In this document: positions 25,142 through 33,318 of the stretch, piece by piece
How positions within the stretch are numbered: the stretch's first letter is position 1
How the letters are laid out: each line of letters starts with the position of its first letter
Assembly: GCA_001899205.1 (NCBI GenBank)
Contig: MKVL01000004.1
Location: 1 to 64,000, forward strand
Length of the DNA stretch: 64,000 bases
Reading direction: 5' to 3'
DNA from: Mesorhizobium sp. 65-26
GTDB taxonomy: Bacteria > Pseudomonadota > Alphaproteobacteria > Rhizobiales > Rhizobiaceae
Program-made: the position numbers and the translations under genes
Notes under the pieces: generated by a model
The model's database searches: none
Told to the model about the DNA's origin: nothing
The model's input: the letters and a program-made list of their open reading frames with translations, nothing else

Positions 25142-25723
25142 ATGACCTTAGCGAATACAGGGCTGACCTGGCTCAACCCGCCGCCGCACCATGCCTTCGA
25201 AGGCGGCGACCTGCGCGTGCGCACCGGCAAGGAGACCGACTTCTGGCGCGAGACCTTCTACGATTTCTGGCGTGACAATGGGCATTTCCTCTACCGGCGC
25301 GTCGAGGGCGACTTCAGCGCCGAGGTCACCGTCAAGGGTGATTACAAGGTGCTCTACGATCAGGCGGGACTGATGATCCGGCTGAGCGAAACGCACTGGA
25401 TCAAGGCCGGCATCGAATACACCGACGGCCTGATGTATTTTTCCGTCGTGGTCACCAACGACGCCTCCGACTGGTCGCTCGCCAACATCCCGGCCAGCCC
25501 GGACGGCGTGAGCATCAGGCTGACCCGCCATGGCGAGGCAATCCGCGTCCAGTATCTCGATGCGTCGGACGGGCACTGGAAGCCGGTGCGGCTGGCCTAT
25601 TTCCCGCCGTCCAGGGCGGTCGACGTCGGCATGATGTGCTGCTCGCCGCAGCGCGAGGGCTTCGAGGTCACGTTCTCGGGCTTCGTCATCGGGCCGCCGA
25701 TCGCGCGCGATCTCCACGACTGA
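25142..25723 (+). CDS. DUF1349 family protein
   Basis: The start at 25142 is chosen because GAGGGG lies at proper spacing; an ATG at 25136 is too close to it. The 193-residue soluble protein matches the DUF1349 (concanavalin-like beta-sandwich) family, with TDFWRETFYDFWRDNG and a KAGIEYTDGLMYFSVVVTND stretch. Its biochemical role is unknown; related proteins often bind carbohydrates. It lies between the aldehyde dehydrogenase and the DHDPS-family gene, 34 bases after the former, and ends at a terminator-like hairpin. Confidence 0.8.
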   Translation: MTLANTGLTWLNPPPHHAFEGGDLRVRTGKETDFWRETFYDFWRDNGHFLYRRVEGDFSAEVTVKGDYKVLYDQAGLMIRLSETHWIKAGIEYTDGLMYFSVVVTNDASDWSLANIPASPDGVSIRLTRHGEAIRVQYLDASDGHWKPVRLAYFPPSRAVDVGMMCCSPQREGFEVTFSGFVIGPPIARDLHD

Positions 25724-25759
25724 AGATACCCAAACCACAAGCATCCTGTCGCAATTGTC

Positions 25760-25783
25760 CGGCGCCGCGAGGCGCCGCTTTTG
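25760..25783 (+). terminator. Intrinsic terminator after the DUF1349 gene
   Basis: The 7-base arms CGGCGCC (25760-25766) and GGCGCCG (25771-25777) enclose the GCGA loop, followed by CTTTTG. It ends the aldehyde dehydrogenase-DUF1349 unit 37 bases after the stop codon. Confidence 0.7.
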
Positions 25784-25825
25784 TCTTCGCGCTCCTTCTG
25801 GATTCCAATTTCTGGATATTGTAAG

Positions 25826-25837
25826 ATTGGATCCAAT
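25826..25837. promoter_or_regulatory. Candidate GntR operator upstream of the DHDPS-family gene
   Basis: ATTGGATCCAAT is a perfect 12-base palindrome 42 bases before the start of the gene at 25879, in an AT-rich stretch that also holds GGATTCCAATT and GGATATTG half-site-like pieces (25799-25823). Its form fits FadR-type GntR operators. The regulator at 26785 is the likely binder. Confidence 0.6.
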
Positions 25838-25878
25838 TCAGTTTGGGCGCATCAACAGACAGGAAGGGCGGAAGGAAA

Positions 25879-26772
25879 ATGGCGCATTGGAAAGGGGTGT
25901 TTCCCGCGGTCACCACCAAGCTTCGGCAGGACGGTTCGGTCGACCTCGACGCGACGCAGAAGAGCATCGACCGGTTGATCGTCAATGGCGTGTCCGGCGT
26001 CATCGTGCTGCCCATGCTGGGCGAGAACGCCTCCCTGCAGCCGCAGGAGCGCGAGGCGGTTGTGCGCGCCGGCAAGGAGGTCGCGGCCGGGCGCGTGCCG
26101 TTGCTTTCGGGCCTTGCCGAAATCTCGACCGAGAATGCCACCGCCGCCGCCCGCAAGTACCAGGGCTTTGGCGCCGAGGGCCTGATGGTGTTTCCGAGCC
26201 TCGGCTACAAGACCGATCCGCGCGAAACCGCCGAATGGTACAGGGCCATCGCCGGCGCCAGCGACTTGCCGATCATGATCTACAACAATCCGATCGCCTA
26301 CGGCGTCGACGTCACGCCGCCGATCCTCAAGGCGCTGGCGGACTGCCCGACGATCGTGGCGGTGAAGGAGGAGACCGGCGACGTGCGCCGCGTCACCGAC
26401 ATGTATATCGAGCTCGGCAACCGCTTCGACATCTTCTGCGGCGTCGACGACCAGATCGTCGAGAGCATGGCGCTCGGCGCGGTCGGCTGGGTGTCCGGCA
26501 TGACCAATGCCTGGCCGAAGGAATGCGTGCGCCTCTTCAACCTGTGCGCGGAAGGCAACTTCGCCAGGGCGCGCGAGCTCTATCGCATCATGACGCCATC
26601 CTTCCATCTCGACACGCACGTCAAGCTGGTCCAGTACATCAAGATGGCCGAGCATCTCGTCTACGGCGCGCCGGAATGGACGCGCGCGCCGCGCCTGCCG
26701 CTGGTGGGCGAGGAGCGCGAGCGGGTCATCGCCACCATCCGGGCGGCGATCGAGAAACTCAAGCAAGTCTGA
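25879..26772 (+). CDS. Dihydrodipicolinate synthase-family lyase/deaminase, hydroxyproline type
   Basis: The ATG at 25879 follows GGAAGGAAA and gives 297 residues, the normal family length. The Schiff-base lysine is K163 in VAVKEETGD, the catalytic tyrosine is Y135 in MIYNNP, and the GEN motif at 48-50 replaces the usual G(T/S)TGE carboxylate site. The long conserved stretches (LPIMIYNNP, FCGVDD, HLDTHVKLVQYIKMAE) resemble the pyrroline-4-hydroxy-2-carboxylate deaminases of hydroxyproline catabolism. That reaction would produce alpha-ketoglutarate semialdehyde, the substrate of the dehydrogenase at 23668. A keto-deoxy sugar acid dehydratase is the alternative. Confidence 0.78.
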   Translation: MAHWKGVFPAVTTKLRQDGSVDLDATQKSIDRLIVNGVSGVIVLPMLGENASLQPQEREAVVRAGKEVAAGRVPLLSGLAEISTENATAAARKYQGFGAEGLMVFPSLGYKTDPRETAEWYRAIAGASDLPIMIYNNPIAYGVDVTPPILKALADCPTIVAVKEETGDVRRVTDMYIELGNRFDIFCGVDDQIVESMALGAVGWVSGMTNAWPKECVRLFNLCAEGNFARARELYRIMTPSFHLDTHVKLVQYIKMAEHLVYGAPEWTRAPRLPLVGEERERVIATIRAAIEKLKQV

Positions 26773-26784
26773 GGCTGGCGCGGA

Positions 26785-27504
26785 ATGGACGGAGGACGAC
26801 GCGGCGCGGAAGGGCAGCAGGGCCAGCGGCCGGTGGCTGCCAGTCCGCTGCGTCGCCAGACCGTGACCGCCATGGTCGCCGACCATATCGCCGGCAAGAT
26901 CATCGGCGGCGAATATCCGGGTGGGCATCAGATCCGCCAGGAAGCGATCGCCGCCGAACTCGGCGTCAGCCGCATCCCCGTGCGCGAGGCGCTGCTCCAG
27001 CTCGAGGCCGACGGGCTGGTCGTGATCCGCACGCATCGCGGCGCCGTCGTTTCGGAGCTTTCAGCCGAGGATGCGGTCGATCTGTTCGAGGCACGGCTTC
27101 AGCTCGAGCCGTTCCTGGTCGGCAAGGCGATCGAGCGTGTGTCCGATGGCGGGATTGCCGAGGTCGAGACCTCGATGCGCGCCTATGAACGAGCCATAGC
27201 GCGCGGCGACGACCCGAAGGAGCTCAGCCGCCTCAACTGGGCCTTCCATACGGCGCTTCTAGAGCCGGCCGGCCGGCCGCGCTCGATGGCGGTCGTCCAG
27301 ACGCTTTTCAATTCCGCCGACCGCTACCTGCGCCTGCAGATCGAACCCGCCAAGGCGCAGGCCAAGGCGCTGCGCGAGCATCGCGAGTTGTTCGAGGCTT
27401 TCCGGCGGCGCGACGCCGCCGAGACCGCGCGCCTGCTTACCCGTCACATAGCGGACGCCGCCGGCGAGATCGTCGCCCAGTTGCGGCACGAAGCGGCTGG
27501 CTGA
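26785..27504 (+). CDS. GntR-family (FCD) transcriptional regulator
   Basis: The 239-residue protein has a winged helix-turn-helix at about residues 30-90, with QEAIAAELGVSRIPVREALLQLEADGLV, and a helical FCD effector domain containing the metal-ligand type histidines (LNWAFHTALL). It follows the lyase gene by 12 bases and is co-transcribed. A perfect palindrome before the lyase gene (25826) is a probable operator. By analogy with HypR of rhizobia it may respond to hydroxyproline or a derivative. Confidence 0.87.
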   Translation: MDGGRRGAEGQQGQRPVAASPLRRQTVTAMVADHIAGKIIGGEYPGGHQIRQEAIAAELGVSRIPVREALLQLEADGLVVIRTHRGAVVSELSAEDAVDLFEARLQLEPFLVGKAIERVSDGGIAEVETSMRAYERAIARGDDPKELSRLNWAFHTALLEPAGRPRSMAVVQTLFNSADRYLRLQIEPAKAQAKALREHRELFEAFRRRDAAETARLLTRHIADAAGEIVAQLRHEAAG

Positions 27505-27553
27505 GAACGGGGCTGTCGCGAAGCCCGAATTTCTGATTTGTTGCGAAGGGACG

Positions 27554-28573
27554 ATGGGAGCCGGGTCCCCGCCCCGGTTTGCTTCGATGCCTGAAAACGA
27601 TCCGCTGATCCTCTACTACACCAGGTTCTTCAACTGGCAGGTCGACATCGCCGCCCTGCCGGACTGCGGCGCGCGCGGACGCTGGACGGTGGACCAGAGG
27701 CTGTTGCCGGTGGCGGACGCGGTTGTCTGCCACGTTCCGAATTCCCGCGAGATTTGCGACGCGCGCAAATATCCCGGGCAGCTCTGGGTGGCGTGGTCGC
27801 AGGAGAGCCGGGTGAACTACCCGCGCATGGCCGATCCCGGCTTCATGCGGCACTTCGATCTGACGATGAGCTATGAAATCGGAGCGGACATCTGGATGCC
27901 TTACCTGCCTATCGCCAGCTGGTGGGAAGCCGCGCGAACATCACCGATGGCGCCAAAGACGGAGGCCGCGTCGGTCGTGCATTTCCAGTCCTCGCGGATC
28001 GACCACAGTGGCCGCGGACGCTTCACGCAGGAGCTTTCCCGTCACATTGGCTTCGATGGCTACGGGAAGGCCTACCATAACCGGACGCTGGAGCAGGACC
28101 TCGGCCAGCGCAGCAAGCTGGAAACCATCGCCCGCTACCGCTTCTGCCTCGCGCTGGAGAACTCGATCGCGCCTGACTACGTCACGGAAAAGATGTTCGA
28201 TCCGCTGCTCGCCGGCACGGTGCCGATCTATCTCGGCGCCCCGAATGTCGCTGATTTCGTGCCACCCGGTTCCTATATCGACGCCACCGCTTTCGGCGGC
28301 CCGGCGGAGCTTGCCTCCTACCTGCGCCATCTGGAGCGGACGCCCGAGGACTACGATGCTTATTTCGCCTGGCGCTCCCGGCCATTGCCAGCGCCTCTGG
28401 TCCAGCGCTTGCGGGGGCTGGAAAGCCCGCCGGAATGCCGCCTGATGGATCGGATTCGGCAACATGTCGAGACCAGGGCCGATCGTTCGGGGCGTTCGTC
28501 GCTGCCCTTCGGCTATCTGGCGTTCGCGCGCGCCCGGCTTGCGCGTCTTCGCCGCCGCGCCCGCCACCGTTGA
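27554..28573 (+). CDS. GT10-family fucosyltransferase-like glycosyltransferase
   Basis: The 339-residue protein has the alpha-1,3/4-fucosyltransferase hallmark region: FCLALENSIAPDYVTEK at residues 197-213, followed by LLAGTVPIYLGAPNVADFVPPGSYID. The acceptor-side region has AWSQESRVNYP and the MSYEIGADI motif. It should transfer fucose (or a similar GDP-sugar unit) to a surface glycan in the cytoplasm or at the inner membrane. There is no signal peptide. AAGGGA precedes the ATG closely; an ATG at 27587 is an alternative. It is encoded 5 bases before another putative glycosyltransferase gene, so the two form an operon. Confidence 0.85.
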   Translation: MGAGSPPRFASMPENDPLILYYTRFFNWQVDIAALPDCGARGRWTVDQRLLPVADAVVCHVPNSREICDARKYPGQLWVAWSQESRVNYPRMADPGFMRHFDLTMSYEIGADIWMPYLPIASWWEAARTSPMAPKTEAASVVHFQSSRIDHSGRGRFTQELSRHIGFDGYGKAYHNRTLEQDLGQRSKLETIARYRFCLALENSIAPDYVTEKMFDPLLAGTVPIYLGAPNVADFVPPGSYIDATAFGGPAELASYLRHLERTPEDYDAYFAWRSRPLPAPLVQRLRGLESPPECRLMDRIRQHVETRADRSGRSSLPFGYLAFARARLARLRRRARHR

Positions 28574-28578
28574 GCGCG

Positions 28579-29550
28579 ATGAAAAGACGACGCTGGCACC
28601 TGCCGGGGGCGGTGCATTCCGCCGTGCTCAACCTGTCGCCCGAACCAGAGCTTCTGTGGTCGAAGGGCATCGGCGCATTCTGCGACTTTGCCGGACCGCG
28701 CTCCTACCGTCTGGCGCCCACCGAATCGACGCAGACGGAGGCGTTTTTCCTGAGGCATTTCCGCGGCGCCCACGGCGTCGTCTGGGTGCGGCTGAGCACC
28801 CTTTCGCGGGTCCGTCACCCTTGTGACCTGGATACGTTCGCCCGCGTCGTGCTGCCGACCATCGAAGCGCCGTTCACCTTGCTGACCACGGATGGCGATG
28901 CCTCGGCGCCGTCGGATTTCGCCGGGGAAACCGTCGACAGGCTGCTCGCCAGCCCGTTCCTGGTGTCATGGTACACGCAGAACCGCGATGGCGATGATCC
29001 GCGCATCAAGCCGTTTCCGATCGGCCTCGATCTGCACACGCCGCGCCTGCCGGCCACGCCAGCCGGCCTGGTGAAGACATTGATGACGATCCGCGCCCGG
29101 CGGACACCGGCCGCGAATGCTCCGCTCAAGGTGTTCTGCGATCTCGCCATCAACACGAACTCCCCCGAGCGGCGCGAGCTTCTCGAAGTGCTGAGAGGGT
29201 GCCCGCATGTCGACATTCTGGCGAGGCGCGTCTCGCAGCGCCGGATATGGGAGCTCTATGCGCAATATCCGCTGGTCTTGTCGGCCGCGGGCAATGGCAT
29301 GGACTGTCATCGCACCTGGGAGTTGCTCTATCTCGGCTCGATCGTCGTCACCCTCCGCTCGCCGCTCGATCCGCTTTACGATGGCCTGCCCGTGTTGTTG
29401 CTCGACGACTGGGGTCAGCTTCTCGACGTCAAACTTCTGTCACGGGCGGTCGAGAAGCTCGCGCCATTGACCGACCGCGAGCATGTGTGGCGGCGCCTGC
29501 GATCCGAGACATATCTCGCTGCCATCCGGCGGGAACTCGAACAGCACTGA
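28579..29550 (+). CDS. Putative glycosyltransferase, exostosin/RXYLT1-like C-terminus
   Basis: The ATG at 28579 gives 323 residues. The C-terminal part has AAGNGMDCHRTWELLYLGSI followed by a LDPLYDGLPVLLLDDW stretch. This resembles the donor-binding half of exostosin-like and xylosyltransferase-like enzymes, where a Gly/Asn/Asp-His-Arg segment precedes a glutamate that contacts the nucleotide sugar. No signal peptide or membrane helix is visible. It lies 5 bases after the GT10 gene and probably acts on the same glycan. The family call rests on this motif only. Confidence 0.6.
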   Translation: MKRRRWHLPGAVHSAVLNLSPEPELLWSKGIGAFCDFAGPRSYRLAPTESTQTEAFFLRHFRGAHGVVWVRLSTLSRVRHPCDLDTFARVVLPTIEAPFTLLTTDGDASAPSDFAGETVDRLLASPFLVSWYTQNRDGDDPRIKPFPIGLDLHTPRLPATPAGLVKTLMTIRARRTPAANAPLKVFCDLAINTNSPERRELLEVLRGCPHVDILARRVSQRRIWELYAQYPLVLSAAGNGMDCHRTWELLYLGSIVVTLRSPLDPLYDGLPVLLLDDWGQLLDVKLLSRAVEKLAPLTDREHVWRRLRSETYLAAIRRELEQH

Positions 29551-29581
29551 GTCCAGTGTTGCGCAGCGGGTCTGCTATAGC

Positions 29582-31153
29582 TCACCAGGGAACGTGCAGG
29601 ATTTCCAGCTTGGGCAACCCCACGGGCTGGACGCCGACATCCTTGGCCAACACGCCAAAACCCTCCGTCTCGACAAGGTCGCGATAGGGGAGTTCCGGGA
29701 AGCGCAGGCCGCCGCGATGCAGCGCGGCGTCGACGAGCAGCATCGTCCCGCCGACGCCGTCGAGGCCAATGATATCGAGATGGCGCACGTCGCTGAGATG
29801 GAGCCGGCACATCGAATAGGCCCGCGGTTGATGCAGGCCTCCCCTCACGTCGCGATAGTAGCGATAGTCCTTTTGTGGCTGGGTGGTGATGAAGCTGTTG
29901 AGGTCGAAGCTGTCGCCGCCAACGACCTTGACGCAGTTCGGAACCACGATCCTGTGACCGCTGCCGATCAGCCGATTGAGGACGTCGGGCTGGAAGCGCC
30001 AGACGTCGATGTCGATCCACAGGGCCCAGTCATCGCTCGCGTCAAGGCCATGGTCGATCAGGTGGTTGCGCACCTTGGCGATGGTGCCGCGCCTGACGCG
30101 CTGCAGGCGCCGCTTGGCGCGCTTCAGGCGATCGAGCGGCGTACCGACATGCTTCTGCAAGAGCACGACGCCGCGATAGTCGGCCGCCAGCGGCGCGACC
30201 GCCGCCTTCAGCCTTTCGAAACTGCCGTCGACGCTGTCGCCTTCGCAGAAGACGAGCTTGATCTTGTCCTTGGGGTAGTCCAGCGCCCGCACCAGTTCCA
30301 GGAATGGCAGTATGTGGTCTGCCGCGTCCCGCAGCGGCACGAGCAGCGCGACGTTGCCGCCGGTTGGCGGCGCCGCCTCGATTGCCGCGCGGTCGACGCC
30401 CGCCCTGGTCTGCGCTTCGTCGAGGCGCTGCCCGCGTGTCGCGAGGTACCAGAGCCGGAATGCCTGCGTGCGAAGCCTGTCGCGGAAGCGGTTGGCCGGC
30501 CGAGTGCCCAACCAGGTACCGGCCCAACGATGGATGGAAAGGGTTGGTGAGTCCCCCTGAGCCGGGGCAGGCGTGCGCCCGGACGAATCGATCGGCGCGA
30601 ACAGGGAACTCGAATGGATGGCGAAGGCATTCTGGTCGCCATAGCTCACCTGCGCCGAGGTCAAGACGCAAGGACCCGTGGCGTCGAGCACTTCCTTGGC
30701 GCGCGCCAGGTTTGGCAGCAGCGACATGAGATGCGGCCAGAAAGGATGATGGGGCGGGCTCGCCATGGTGCCGTTGAACAGGAGGTACGGCAGCCCCCGG
30801 AAGTCGGCCTGCTGGACGGCATGCGTGTCGGGTTCCTTGCACAGCACGATCCGGTCCTCAGTGAGAAGCGGGTCGAAGGGCGCCACGCACTCGCAGTCGA
30901 TGTCGGCGTAGACGCCGCCGAAATGATGCAGCAGCAGGTAGCGTCCGGCGTCCGCCCGTTCGACGCCGATATAGCCGCAGTAGATCGGCAGGAAGTCCGG
31001 ATAGTGCTCGGCCACGAACTCGAGCAGCTTGCGGTCGCTCCAGAACATGATCGTCCAGTGCGGGTGGTGCCGCTTCCAGCTGTCGACATAGGCCTGGAAG
31101 CGCGCGGGCACGCTTTCGGTCTTCCAGGTCTGGTGCAGGATCGGTGGGATCAT
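29582..31153 (-). CDS. Two-domain glycosyltransferase: GT32-like DXD domain fused to an Anp1/Mnn9 (GT62-like) domain
   Basis: Residues 1-210 form a GT32-type domain: IPPILHQTWK start, WSD motif, and DXD at 84-86 in YADIDCE. Residues 267-523 match the Anp1/Mnn9/Van1 family of fungal mannosyltransferases: VALLVPLRDAADHI, LVFCEGDSVDGSFE, a VRNHLIDHGL segment, a second DXD at 381-383 in LWIDIDVWRF, and GVGGTMLLVD. Both metal-binding motifs are intact, so two transferase activities are likely in one chain. The start ATG overlaps the preceding gene by 4 bases. No signal peptide is seen. Confidence 0.82.
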   Translation of the reverse strand: MIPPILHQTWKTESVPARFQAYVDSWKRHHPHWTIMFWSDRKLLEFVAEHYPDFLPIYCGYIGVERADAGRYLLLHHFGGVYADIDCECVAPFDPLLTEDRIVLCKEPDTHAVQQADFRGLPYLLFNGTMASPPHHPFWPHLMSLLPNLARAKEVLDATGPCVLTSAQVSYGDQNAFAIHSSSLFAPIDSSGRTPAPAQGDSPTLSIHRWAGTWLGTRPANRFRDRLRTQAFRLWYLATRGQRLDEAQTRAGVDRAAIEAAPPTGGNVALLVPLRDAADHILPFLELVRALDYPKDKIKLVFCEGDSVDGSFERLKAAVAPLAADYRGVVLLQKHVGTPLDRLKRAKRRLQRVRRGTIAKVRNHLIDHGLDASDDWALWIDIDVWRFQPDVLNRLIGSGHRIVVPNCVKVVGGDSFDLNSFITTQPQKDYRYYRDVRGGLHQPRAYSMCRLHLSDVRHLDIIGLDGVGGTMLLVDAALHRGGLRFPELPYRDLVETEGFGVLAKDVGVQPVGLPKLEILHVPW

Positions 31154-33318
31154 TGGTGGCTCATCGGAGGAACAGGAGGTCGGGAGGCTTCGGCGAGGCC
31201 GAGCCCGGAACGAACGGCATTGCGCAGGGCGGCGGGTCCGAAGCGCGACCAGGCGGCGTCGTGGGCGGCCATGCGTTGCCGTCGCAGTCGGTCGGGGTCA
31301 AGGGACAGCGCCACCGCCTTTGCGGCCAGATCAGCATCCGTCTCCGCCAGAAGCATCTCCTCGCCGTCGATGAGATCCAGCCCCTCGACCGCCAGCGGGG
31401 TGGCGATCACCGGAACGCCCCAGGCCATCGCCTCGAGGATCTTGATGCGGGTGCCGCCGCCCATCGACAGAGGGATGATGCTGAGATGTGCTCCACACAG
31501 CAGGGACGCCATGTCGGCGGGGCTGTCTATGAGCTGGACGCCGTCCAGATCCGAAAGGGCGCGCACGGCGGGCTTGGGATAGCGCCCGGCAAGGATCAGC
31601 CGCGCCCGCGGCAACGCGGCGCGGATATGCGGCAGGATGCGGCGCGCCAGCCGTTCCGCCGCCTCGATGTTCGGCTGGTAGCCGAGATGGCCGACGAAGA
31701 TGATGACAGGAAAGCCATCCGTCTCGGGCGGCGGCGTCGGCAGTTCCGGCGGGATGTCCTCCATGCGCGGAATGCCGTTCGGCACGATGTCGATCGGCAC
31801 GTTCGATCGGGCCAGCGCGGCCAGCCGGTCCCGATCCTGTCCTGAGCACACCCAGATCCTGTCGACGAGCTTCATGGCCTGTCGTTCGAGTCGCTTGTAG
31901 GCGGCGACGTCCACCGTGGCGGCGCGCTCCGAACGGGTGTCCTCGCCCGACTGTGCGGCGAGATGGGACTCGACGTTGTGCATGTCGAGGATGAGTTGCC
32001 TCGCCAGTGGTCGCAGCGGGGCGAGCAGCTTGAACAGCGCAATACCCTCGACGACGATCGTATCCGGGCGAAAGGACGTGACCAGGGCTTCCAGCCGAGT
32101 GAGCGCGGAACGCGCAATGCGCTTCTCGACGCTTGTCCGCCACCAGCCGATCGAGGCGGAGCGCGGCTCTCCCTCGACGGTCAGCGCGCCGACGCGGATC
32201 CGCGTGTCCCGGGGCTGCTCCACGCCGGTTCGTGGGCGAATCGAAACCATGTGCACCGCCCCGAACTGCGAGGCGGCGATGGCATTGCGATGGTTTCGCA
32301 GGTCCGCGCCGGAGGTCGGAGGAAAGGCCGGGTCATAGCAGACGATCAGCGTGCGTCGGTCCCTGCCGGAAGGCGGCGGCGTCTTGCCCGCGCCTCGCGC
32401 CAGCCTGCCAAGCCGGATCAGCGCGAGATATCGCCGGCTTCGCCATGTTCGCGCAAAGGCCTGGTGGGCGCACACCGCCCGCATCATGCCGGCAGCGTCG
32501 GCATACAAGCGATGCTTGATCAACTGGCGTGCGATCCGCTGGGCGATCCAGGCCTTGCGCCACTGGACCGCGTCGCGCGGCACACCCAATTCCACCAGCC
32601 TGTCGAGTTCAAGCGCGATGGCGAGGAATGTCCGCCGTGGCTCGATGAGGAAACGCCGCGTCATGCGGGCCTCGTCGTGGTGATAGAGGAGCACCGGGGC
32701 CGGTACAGTCACCGGGTCTGCCCGTGCCAGCAGCGCCGCCCAGTAGCAGGTGTCTTCGTCCAGTCCGATCGCCTCGGGAAAGCGGATGCCTTGCGTGGCG
32801 GTCGCGACGATCAGGGCACTGCCCATGGCGATCGGCCAGAGCTGGTTGCGCAGATAGGCGCCGACATTGCCTGCCCTATCGTCTGAATAGCCGTGCGGTG
32901 CCTTCAGCTTGTCGGGCCGGCCTTCGGTACGGCGGATGCTGGCGCCGATCGCCAGTCCCGCGCCGGGCCGGTCGAGCAGCGCGTCGCGCAGGCGCTTCAG
33001 GCTGCCTGGCATCACCTCGTCGTCGGCGTCGAGAAAGAAGATGTATTTGCCGCCGGCCAGATCGATGCCGGCGTTGCGCGCGGCCCCGGCGCTCCCCAGC
33101 CGTATCGCAACGACCCGCAGCGGCAGTTCCTGCCGGGCAGCGCTTTCGCTCGCCGAGGCGGCGGTTCCGTCCTCGGAGCCGTCGTCGATGAGCAGCACTT
33201 CGCCGATGAGATCCCTGTCGGGCGCGAGGCTTCGCAACGTGCCGGAGATCGTCGCGGCGGCGTTCCGCGCCGGGATGACGACGCTCACGTCTCGCGACGG
33301 CGGCCCGGCCACGTTCAT
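31150..33318 (-). CDS. Two-domain glycosyltransferase: GT2 fused to GT4
   Basis: The 722-residue protein begins with a GT2 domain (about 10-240: VSVVIPARNAAATI, LLIDDGSEDG, and DXD in FFLDADDE at 97-100). It continues with a GT4 domain (about 325-700) carrying DIVPNGI, VFVGHLGY-like strands and the GGTRIKILEAMAWGVPVIAT donor-binding motif. The GT4 part has the CYDPAFPPTSGADLRNH start typical of its family. It overlaps the flanking genes by 4 bases at both ends (ATGA type), so three genes are tightly coupled. It should add two sugars to a surface polysaccharide. Confidence 0.87.
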   Translation of the reverse strand: MNVAGPPSRDVSVVIPARNAAATISGTLRSLAPDRDLIGEVLLIDDGSEDGTAASASESAARQELPLRVVAIRLGSAGAARNAGIDLAGGKYIFFLDADDEVMPGSLKRLRDALLDRPGAGLAIGASIRRTEGRPDKLKAPHGYSDDRAGNVGAYLRNQLWPIAMGSALIVATATQGIRFPEAIGLDEDTCYWAALLARADPVTVPAPVLLYHHDEARMTRRFLIEPRRTFLAIALELDRLVELGVPRDAVQWRKAWIAQRIARQLIKHRLYADAAGMMRAVCAHQAFARTWRSRRYLALIRLGRLARGAGKTPPPSGRDRRTLIVCYDPAFPPTSGADLRNHRNAIAASQFGAVHMVSIRPRTGVEQPRDTRIRVGALTVEGEPRSASIGWWRTSVEKRIARSALTRLEALVTSFRPDTIVVEGIALFKLLAPLRPLARQLILDMHNVESHLAAQSGEDTRSERAATVDVAAYKRLERQAMKLVDRIWVCSGQDRDRLAALARSNVPIDIVPNGIPRMEDIPPELPTPPPETDGFPVIIFVGHLGYQPNIEAAERLARRILPHIRAALPRARLILAGRYPKPAVRALSDLDGVQLIDSPADMASLLCGAHLSIIPLSMGGGTRIKILEAMAWGVPVIATPLAVEGLDLIDGEEMLLAETDADLAAKAVALSLDPDRLRRQRMAAHDAAWSRFGPAALRNAVRSGLGLAEASRPPVPPMSHQ

